Assembly (NCBI GenBank): GCA_001600355.1
Contig: BCJU01000019.1
Span: 1 to 14,954, forward strand
Source of the DNA: Meira nashicola
Taxonomy: Eukaryota > Basidiomycota > Exobasidiomycetes > Exobasidiales > Brachybasidiaceae
Direction: 5' to 3'
DNA: 14,954 nt
Below the pieces are notes generated by a model that saw only the letters and a list, made by a program, of their open reading frames with translations, was not told the DNA's origin and did not search any database. Shown here piece after piece: positions 6,705 through 13,724 of this stretch. Each line of letters opens with the position of its first letter. Within the stretch, counting starts at the first letter, position 1. Both the position numbers and the translations under genes were made by a program.

Positions 6705-7664
6705 CTAACGAAGAAAGTTCATAGTACTCTCATACACGCTAAATGCAATTCCACCACTAAAAATTAACCTTGTCAAACGTGGTCCTGTGCCTGCCCACAA
6801 TGTTAATACTCCTTCATTCTTTATGATTTCTCTTGCAAATCCAATGATTCCCTTTCTTTTCTCGTTTAAAGTAGTTTTATTGCTTGTCGCTTGCATTCTT
6901 GCTTTGATAACATCGAATGGCATTGTAGTATAAACCGTAATTACGCCGGCTGTTGCACCTGCGCAAAATGTACCAATTACGCCCATTTTTGATTGTGTAA
7001 ATTGTTCATATGTTGAACGAATTGCAGAATAAGAACTTAATCGAACGGCAGAATTTGCACCTTGACGTAACATTGTTGCTGTTAAACCACGATAAAGAGC
7101 AGATATACCTTCATGTTTAACAATTGTACGTATTCCATGTATGGTTCCGTGAAATTGTTTTTTATCTCCTTTTGCTGCATCTTGAATCATTCTAGTTTTA
7201 ATTGCTTCTGAAGGTGTGACTGCTAAACAACCTTCCGCTAAACCTGCACAAAAACCAGCAAATATAGAACGTGGCAAAGTTAATTTTCCATCTGAAGTAC
7301 GAAGAGAATCTTTTATCGTATCATAAACCATAAATCTAGTGCCAGCTTTTAACGCGTTTCCAGTTGCCATAGGTATGCATCCTGCATAAAATCCTGAAAT
7401 ACCTCTTGTTTGAAATGTTTGTCGGATAATATTGGTAATATCAATTTGTTGCTTTGGTCGAATAGCGGTAATATTATGTGCAGAACGAACTTGTACAGAA
7501 TCATGAATACTCTTAAACTTGTTGTTTGATGATAACCTCACTTGCTGACGAGCAAGTTGTGCTTGCGTTTTAACGAATTCAGTTGGGTATGTTGCGATAC
7601 CTTCAATAGCGCCAGCATTTAAGCCGGCCAAAAGTGAATGGAACGAATTTTCCTGTTTTACCAT
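6705..7664 (-). CDS. Mitochondrial citrate/tricarboxylate carrier (Ctp1/Mtt1-like)
   Basis: A mitochondrial carrier family (SLC25) protein of the inner membrane that exchanges tricarboxylates. The three tandem repeats each show the carrier signature: PTEFVK (27-32), PSEAIK (151-156), PFDVIK (249-254). RQGANSAVR (200-208) and the G-N-A-L-K-A-G-T-R-F segment (102-111) match the citrate carrier branch (yeast Ctp1, human SLC25A1, Ustilago Mtt1) rather than other carriers. As a single frame it has 319 residues, with a longer first matrix loop (about residues 38-80) than yeast Ctp1. Codons 42-71 (bases 7452-7541) are bounded by GTGAGG and CAAAG and are exactly 90 bp, so they may be an in-frame intron; removal would give 289 residues. 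The gene is convergent with PrpF (44 bp between stops) and divergent from the regulator. No N calls. Family is secure; the exact substrate (citrate, cis-aconitate) is not. Confidence 0.92.
   Translation of the reverse strand: MVKQENSFHSLLAGLNAGAIEGIATYPTEFVKTQAQLARQQVRLSSNNKFKSIHDSVQVRSAHNITAIRPKQQIDITNIIRQTFQTRGISGFYAGCIPMATGNALKAGTRFMVYDTIKDSLRTSDGKLTLPRSIFAGFCAGLAEGCLAVTPSEAIKTRMIQDAAKGDKKQFHGTIHGIRTIVKHEGISALYRGLTATMLRQGANSAVRLSSYSAIRSTYEQFTQSKMGVIGTFCAGATAGVITVYTTMPFDVIKARMQATSNKTTLNEKRKGIIGFAREIIKNEGVLTLWAGTGPRLTRLIFSGGIAFSVYESTMNFLR
7452..7541 (-). other. Possible 90 bp in-frame intron in the tricarboxylate carrier gene
   Basis: Read on the minus strand the segment begins GTGAGG and ends CCAAAG, has no stop, and is phase 0. 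Other introns in this window begin GTGGGT or GTGAGT and end in AAAG, TAAG or ATAG. Without it the first matrix loop has about the length seen in yeast Ctp1. The acceptor lacks a clear pyrimidine tract, and the stretch could equally be a real loop insertion. Confidence 0.45.
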
Positions 7665-8079
7665 GATTATAGCAAATTTGTATTGACGTTATATTTCGCT
7701 GAATGACATGTTTCTCTTTATGTATATATACATATATATAGGTATATACGGTATGTATATTCCCTAGTTTGATCATTTGCCATTTGAGATACCTTCCTGG
7801 CCCGCCTTCTCATTCTTCTGAAAACTGTTAGTGCTAATGTCCGATCTCCTACGGTATGTAGTCGTAGCTGAATATATCTTTGATTGCTGCCTAACGCACA
7901 GCGCGCAGCGCCCTCATCCTTTCCGACGGGCCTTCTCTCCCGGTGCCCAGAATATAGTAAGCGCTGCGCTAGCGCCTATGCACTCTGTAAAAAGAAACAC
8001 GGACAGTTGTGTTTTAAACGACCATCACTCGCGCTATATAGATCCGTCCGTCCGAGACGGAGATTGGATTTATGAGAGA
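7665..8079. promoter_or_regulatory. Divergent promoter between the carrier and the Zn2Cys6 regulator
   Basis: It opens with a TA-rich block holding the palindrome TATGTATATATACATA (7719-7734), a probable TATA region for the carrier 55-75 bp from its ATG. The regulator side is more GC-rich: GCGCTAGCGC palindrome (7966-7975), TATATA (8035-8040), then three CCG triplets and a CGG at 8044-8060. The frame of the regulator's first exon is open leftwards to 7831, with in-frame ATGs at 7837 and 7978, so part of this stretch could be coding. Confidence 0.5.
8043..8061 (+). promoter_or_regulatory. CCG triplet array before the regulator start
   Basis: CCG-N1-CCG-N1-CCG-N3-CGG spans 8044-8060, and TCCGTC-CGA-GACGGA (8047-8061) is a perfect inverted repeat. 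It lies 19-37 bp before the chosen ATG at 8080. Zn2Cys6 proteins bind CGG triplets in this kind of arrangement, so autoregulation is possible. If translation starts upstream, it is coding sequence instead. Confidence 0.35.
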
Positions 8080-10470
8080 ATGGAACATATCAACTACAAC
8101 AAAAGACCCCCTATTGATCAACAACAAGCAGGTCCAAAGAGATCGCGCGGCAAACATGGTCGTATTGCATGCGACTTTTGCCGTAAGAGAAAGGTGGGTA
8201 AATGCAGGCTTGACGGGGAACAAAAGGAATGACTTAATCTTGTTTTTGCCTCTCAATAGATCCGTTGCGATGCGCAAATACCCTGCTCCGCCTGCATTCG
8301 GTTCAAGCGACCACAAAAGTGTACAGTAAGTCAAGATGACAAAGAGTCACAATTAACCAATTCAAGCCTAGCGAACACTCAAAGTAGAAGAAGCGTTAAT
8401 AGGGCCAATACCAGTGATTCACATCAAAATAATTACGAAGAAGCCAGACAAGCACGTTATCACGGTCCTACAAGTGCTTCTTTTCATGATTTACATAATG
8501 AAAATGATAATTTTAACGCTACATCAAATCAAGAAAATCCAACTACACTTTCTCATAGTCAGACACCTATCGAACAATCTCAACAACCTTCTACAATAAA
8601 GCATACAGAAGTAGAACTACCAAGTGATGAATCCTTATCGCCCATCATTACTGCACATGCTGCTCATCAACAACACGCCGAAGTTACTAATATCGTTTCC
8701 GGTCGACTTGACTTTGATGGTATTGATCCTGAATTAACGATGCATCTTTTGTCACTCCATTGGAATCGTCAGCATCATGCTTGTGAGTGTGAAAAGATGA
8801 GAGAGTATAATATAACATTTNCTGACNCTTTATTCTAAGTCTTGGTAACTTATCGACCTCTCTTTATGCGTGACATGGCAGCAGGNTCTTCNGGTCGTTA
8901 TTTTTCAAAATTATTATTACACGCAATCTTATTTGGTGCTTCAAAATTTAGCGATCGTATTCATCAAATGCGAGCAAATCCTAACGATCCTTCTTCAACA
9001 GGTTCAATTTTCAAGCAAAAGATTGATGTTTTATTACCAGAAGCATTGATGACTTCACGTATAACAACCGTTCAAGCACTATTATTATTAGCTTGTACAC
9101 ATTTTGCTAGAGGTGCCGAAAGTGCTGCTTGGCTTCATTCAGGTTTAGCTTTTCGTATGGCTTCCGATCTTGGTTTATTTGTTAGTGATTATAAATATCA
9201 AGTTGCAAAAGGTCAAATGGCACCAGAAGAATTGGAATTAAGAAGAAGGGTTGCNTGGGCTGCTTATACGATTGATAAAATTCATTCANTATANCAAGGT
9301 CGTCAAGTTTCNATTCGTTTTAGCGATATTGGTGTTCCGGCTANNTTTTTGGATNCGTTTGANGAAAATGAATATTGGACTCCAATTGCATATCAAAGTC
9401 GATCAAAAGTTAGCATGTTTGGATGTACAGTATTTTCTGTTTCAACATTTACGCAATTATGTAAATTGACAATCATATTGGAACAAATTATTGAAACTCT
9501 ATATGGCGTTAAAAGTGGTCAAAATTCGAAACAATATCTCTTGACAGAACTGGAAAGGTTAAAGCAAAGTCTTTCAGAATGGTTTCATTCACTTCCCGAT
9601 CATCTTCGTATGAACTTTCGCAATACACCACCTATAAATCTCCAATCATCACCGATCATAAATTCGAAGGCGAAATCACCAAACGTTATCTCGCTTAATG
9701 CTCTCTATCATTGTTTGGTGATCCTATTGAATCGGCCTTTTTTACCTTATGGACATCTTTATGATCGCGTAATTGATGAAATTGATACTATTCAAGAGGA
9801 TCGTCTTCCACTTATTGCAAGAACGGCATGGAAAGTTTGCGTTGATGCGGCTTGGCAAATTTCTCATTTGATGTCATTATATCGTGGAAGTGTGACGATG
9901 AAAGGAGCACCTCAATTAATCAGCTATATAAACTTTTGTGCGGCTGGAATTCATGTTCGTTTAGCAGCTCAAGTTGGTCCACAATCTGATGAAGTTCAAA
10001 GGAAAACATCCGAAGAAGCTTTAAGAGCGGTAAGAGCTTGTTTGGAAGATTTTGAAGAAAATGAACATTCAAATCCAGGTGTAGCAAAAGCGAATAATGT
10101 GATCAGAAGGATGGCAAAGCATTTTTCCATTTATCCCGATCAAATTGAAGGAAATTATATCAATCCTTCTCCAATCTTTATTACAGATCCAACAAATAAA
10201 AGAAGAAGAAGCGAGATACAATCTTCTGTTCAAGATGAAAATCATACTATTTCTACACCTTCCTCAGCCTTAATGTCAAATCGTTCTGAAGGACTAGCAA
10301 CAACATCTTCATCATCCAATCTTGAGATTATGAATACCGATTTATTCGATTTGAATGCGTTTTTATCNACTTTTGACGATCTCAATCAACCTGAAAGCCT
10401 TTCAAATACTGCAAGTGGAGGNAATACGGGTGNCGATGTCATGTTTGGTTTCTTAAAGTATACACAGTGA
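8080..10470 (+). CDS. Zn2Cys6 fungal transcription factor with fungal_trans domain, three exons
   Basis: Exons 8080-8193, 8260-8782 and 8840-10470 join in frame to 755 codons. Intron 1 (66 bp, GTGGGT...AATAG) splits the zinc cluster after R-K-R-K, a common intron site in this family; intron 2 (57 bp, GTGAGT...CTAAG) follows H-H-A and its splice restores F-L-V-T-Y-R-P-L-F. The spliced cluster is C31-x2-C34-x6-C41-x5-C47-x2-C50-x8-C59, the canonical Zn2Cys6 pattern, preceded by a basic stretch. A polar Q/N/S/H-rich linker runs to about residue 190, then the fungal_trans (middle homology) domain with LSLHWNRQHHAF, the FSKLLLHAILFGASKFS block and L-R-R-R-V-x-W-A-A-Y-x-I-D-K. The C-terminus is S/T/N-rich and ends in an acidic, hydrophobic D/F/L segment fit for activation. 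Start: ATG 8080 is preferred, as upstream codons show no domain, but 7978 and 7837 are open alternatives. Probable regulator of neighbouring genes (inference). Confidence 0.88.
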
Positions 10471-11069
10471 TGTTGTTTATCATTCGGAACATTTTCAGGC
10501 TTCCCGTCTTTTCAGTATGATTTTACCTTTTTACGACTTAATGTAGAAAAATGATNAAGAGAGTGTANCACTATTTATACCCATTATACTTAATAAAGAG
10601 AGTGTGGCTGTCGGTTGAGCCCGTTAAACAATGAAGTTACGGTTTCATTATGAATGTCTGCACAGTCCCTCACCACATTTAGACGCATGCGTGCGTGTTC
10701 TTTTTGGTAGAAGATCTTTTTACAGTAATTGCCGCATCCGGCCTAAAAATAGCAATATTCGCCGCGTGTTCCTGAATTTATAGATTTTGAGTATGATTGA
10801 CACAGGCGTAATACTAGCGTACTAAAATAGCGCATAAATACTACAGTCAGGAACAGAATCACATGCAAATGTACCTCATCTATACTTCGGAGAAATAGCA
10901 GCCAAAGTAGCGGTAAGACATTAGGTATACATCTCTTTTCACTTTTTCAGAATACCATACCTGAAAGATAAAGAATGGTAAATAATTCATATAAAAACCA
11001 CCCATTTCTTTGATGTCCATTTATTCGATTTTCATAAATCACCCTTTCCCCCTCCTTCAATCTTTGAGA
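10471..11069. other. Intergenic region between regulator and DUF1996 gene
   Basis: About 600 bp without a supported gene. It holds a direct repeat AAGAGAGTGT (10557-10566 and 10596-10605), an ACGCATGCGT palindrome near 10683, distant inverted repeats TGTTCCTGA (10767-10775) and TCAGGAACA (10847-10855), and TATAAAAA at 10990-10997, which is 73 bp before the chosen DUF1996 ATG. Two N calls (10556, 10568) are the only ones in intergenic DNA. Confidence 0.6.
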
Positions 11070-12148
11070 ATGTTAGGCTTTTATCTCCTCTCCATCCTCT
11101 TTACTCTTCCTATACTCTCCAATGCCTTTTGGATCTTAAGTCATGGTCCTTTGGTTGCTCAACGATTAGATCCTATCGTTAGCGGTAATGGAACAAGTGG
11201 TCATGTACATTCTTTCGTTGGAAGTTCTGCAATTTTAGGTGATCAACAAAACACGAGTTGTACGACAGCAGTTGTTAAAGGTGAGTGTTTGAAGAATATG
11301 AATTATATAATCAAACTATTAATGTTCTCTTATATTGTTTCTTAAAAGACGATCGATCAAGGTATTGGGCTCCTCAATTATATTATTATTCGGCTCTCAA
11401 TAAAACGTTTGCTTCGGTACCTTTAAGCTTTGTTAATACGTATTATCTCAATCGAGGTGGACCAACGATGGGAAAAACTCCAAATATAACCGCTTTTCCA
11501 TTTGGACTTAAAATGATTGCTGGAAATGCAATGAATTTTAATAGTCCACTTAATGACACAACCGCAGCAAAAGCGATTAGCTTTGTTTGCTTAAATTATA
11601 AAGATGGAAGCAATCAAACAAATACAATGCCAAACGGTCCATGTCCACAAGGTCTTCGAACGCAAATCGTATTTCCTTCATGTTGGGATGGTATAAACTT
11701 GGATTCACCTGATCATCAATCTCACCTTTCTTATCCTAAAGGTCAACATCCCGATACAGGTGACTGTCCAAGCACTCATCCTATCAAATTCATGACATTA
11801 TTTTATGAATTTATTTGGAGTACAAATAAACTTCAAAATGACGTAAATGGNACACTAGTTTTAGCAAATGGTGATACAAAAGGTTATAGCTTTCATGCTG
11901 ACTTTTTTAATGGTTGGAATGTAACAACTTTACAAGCAGGTATAGATCAATGCACTTCAAACTTATTCGGTGACGTTGAGAAATGTGCTCCTTTTGTTCC
12001 TTCGATTGATAGAAAGTCAAAGTGTAAAGTAAGTCCAACAAGTAACGAACAGGTGTTTGGCACAATGACAACTTTGCCAGGCTGTAATCCTATTAGGAAT
12101 GGTCCTTTCCAAGGTGCAGGAGCATGTCAAGCACGTAAAATTCGCTAA
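11070..12148 (+). CDS. Secreted DUF1996 protein, two exons
   Basis: Exons 11070-11280 and 11349-12148 (intron 68 bp, GTGAGT...TTAAAAG) give 336 residues. Residues 1-19 (MLGFYLLSILFTLPILSNA) form a good signal peptide with cleavage before F20. The rest is one DUF1996 domain: L-D-P-I-V-S...HVHSFVG, C-T-T-A-V-V-K then D-D-R-S-R-Y-W-A-P-Q-L-Y-Y across the splice, A-F-P-F-G-L-K-M-I-A-G, FPSCWDGINLDSPDHQSHLSYP, C-P-S-T-H-P and the GDTKGYSFHADFFNGW block. Several N-glycosylation sequons and paired cysteines fit an extracellular or wall protein. The family's biochemical role is not established. ATG 11013 is in frame upstream but would bury the signal peptide, so 11070 was chosen. One N call. Confidence 0.92.
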
Positions 12149-12505
12149 GCGTCAACACACAATGACATATAACATTCTGTAGCTTATTGTATATATAACA
12201 GTTCAAATGACAGGATTTTTTGCCTAGCACGAACCGAAAGAACATGTATGTATCACTCACACCCATATTCTCCCCACAAACACATCAGAGCAGTCTATGT
12301 TTGTTTAACCGACGTGACAGATTTTATTTCTTACGTTGTCAGCCTTACACTCTAAGTCCGCATTAGTACTAAATATAGTCCTAATCCCGTGTTCGTACTT
12401 TAAATCCGCGTAAATACGAAGCCAGCTAAACAAGATTACGATTGAGGACATAAAGGACCACTCTACAGGTATATAAATCACTGGATTAAATATCTGTAAA
12501 ATATC
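12149..12505. promoter_or_regulatory. Promoter region of SDR2
   Basis: No gene is seen in these 357 bp. The shared element lies at 12399-12416 (TTTAAATCCGCGTA, with ATCCGCGTAAATA from 12404), and TATATAAATC at 12470-12479, 26 bp before the first ATG (12506) and 44 bp before the second (12524). Confidence 0.55.
12404..12416 (+). promoter_or_regulatory. Shared promoter element before SDR2
   Basis: ATCCGCGTAAATA is identical over 13 bases to the minus-strand sequence at 5260-5272 before PrpF, and its first 9 bases match 1890-1898 before SDR1. It is 58 bp upstream of the TATA element shared by the same three genes. Confidence 0.5.
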
Positions 12506-13303
12506 ATGTGTTCAAACATCGCAATGATTGAAATTTCTACAGCGAAAGTCTTAATTACGGGAGGTAGCAATGGAATTGGAGCTAAACTAGCAGAACATTT
12601 TCTTAAAGCAGGAGCAGAAGTTCTTGTTACCGGTAGGAATGCCAAAAAGCTAGAAGATTTGCGCTTAAAAAATGCCAAATTAATGACATTCCAAAGTGAT
12701 ATTAGTGAAGTTCAAGATCGTATAAACTTAGCAAATCATATTGGTAAAATTATGCCCGACTTGAATATTTTAATCAATAATGCTGGTATTCAAAGACGGA
12801 TCGGAATTGCAAAAGATGAAGGACCATGGGTTGAAAAACAATTGGAGATCGATACACTACTCTCTGGACCAATTCATTTGATATCTTTATTATGTCCTAT
12901 CATGATCGNAAATAATAAAAGTGGTCTAATCGTNAATATAACNTCAGGCGGAGCATATATTCCACAACCNTTTGCTCCANTTTATTCTGCNTGTAAAGCT
13001 GCTTTACACAGTTATACTGTTAATTTACGTTATTCNTTACGTAACACTTCANTTAAAACCATCGAACTTATTCCTCCTGCCGTTTCAACAGGTTTAGCAG
13101 GTCCAGGTNTAAATCATGGAGTACCTTTGAATGAATTTTGTGAAACAATTTTTCCNCAAATAATTCATNGCAATGAAGANGANATCGGATTNGGTCCAAC
13201 GGCNNCTNNACAATTTAAAGAAGCGCAAGAGCCAAACAANCAATTATTTAANTTNTACGCTCAACGATCTAATACNCCTGCTTNTATGAAAAAAGATAGA
13301 TAG
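12506..13303 (+). CDS. Short-chain dehydrogenase, DltE-like (SDR2)
   Basis: A single-exon, 265-residue classical SDR oxidoreductase. Seen: TGGSNGIG (18-25), T-G-R-N-A-K-K-L (an Arg after the second strand, suggesting NADP preference), D65 before I-S, NNAG (91-94), catalytic Ser147 in the T-S-G-G-A-Y-I-P stretch, and Y160-S-x-C-K164. The I-L-I-N-N-A-G-I-Q and I-E-L-I-P-P-A-V-S-T segments resemble the DltE-like group (COG3967), widespread in fungi with unclear substrates. The second Met (12524, M-I-E-I-S) gives a more usual SDR N-terminus and a better distance to the TATA element at 12470, so it may be the true start. There are 23 N calls, 14 at third codon positions, concentrated after residue 134, so residue identities there are incomplete. 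Promoter elements are shared with SDR1 and PrpF. Confidence 0.88.
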   Translation: MCSNIAMIEISTAKVLITGGSNGIGAKLAEHFLKAGAEVLVTGRNAKKLEDLRLKNAKLMTFQSDISEVQDRINLANHIGKIMPDLNILINNAGIQRRIGIAKDEGPWVEKQLEIDTLLSGPIHLISLLCPIMIXNNKSGLIXNIXSGGAYIPQXFAPXYSXCKAALHSYTVNLRYXLRNTSXKTIELIPPAVSTGLAGPGXNHGVPLNEFCETIFXQIIHXNEXXIGXGPTXXXQFKEAQEPNXQLFXXYAQRSNXPAXMKKDR

Positions 13304-13724
13304 CGTTTGAAAGTGTGTGTACTCTTATCAAAAGCCGTATATAAAAGACGAATAATATCAGAGTGATTCTCATTGTTTGAAGAGAGGGAGATTCGACTGT
13401 CGAAGGGGACGCGTTCCTATTGTTCTACTTAAACAAGTTTTATTTTTCTTGAGACAAGCTGGGATAAAACAATGCATTATGCACTTCGTGATCGGCATTT
13501 GGAAAAAAAAAATCGCGTTTTGTCTTTTCATCAGCAGTATCACTCACCCACCCTACTCTAAATGCATACACACACTTTTGCGTACAAAATTTCTAGGGTA
13601 GGGGAATAGACTGAATTTATGTCAACATTGTTCCTTCTTCCTGTCAACATGGATCGATCCGAGACTCTCTTACGGAGGAGATCTACACGTGTTATGATCA
13701 ACTGTTAAATGTTGTTTCACAACC
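13304..13724. other. Intergenic region before the right-end gene
   Basis: No supported gene in about 420 bp. A TTG-started frame at 13377-13601 shows no domain. Small structures: TGTCAACAT twice (13620-13628 and 13642-13650) and the palindrome GGATCGATCC (13651-13660). No clear TATA element for the next gene was found, so an upstream exon of that gene could lie here. Confidence 0.5.

Noticed and set aside
8014..8334. 106-codon minus frame and overlapping short plus frames around the regulator start
   Set aside because: They cross exon 1, intron 1 and the zinc cluster of the regulator, whose spliced frame explains the sequence better.
10767..10855. Inverted repeat TGTTCCTGA / TCAGGAACA as possible ends of a mobile element
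   Set aside because: Arms are only 9 bp, the 71 bp between them hold no gene, and no target-site duplication is visible.
13377..13601. 74-codon plus frame between SDR2 and the last gene
   Set aside because: TTG start, includes a poly-A derived lysine run, no recognisable domain.
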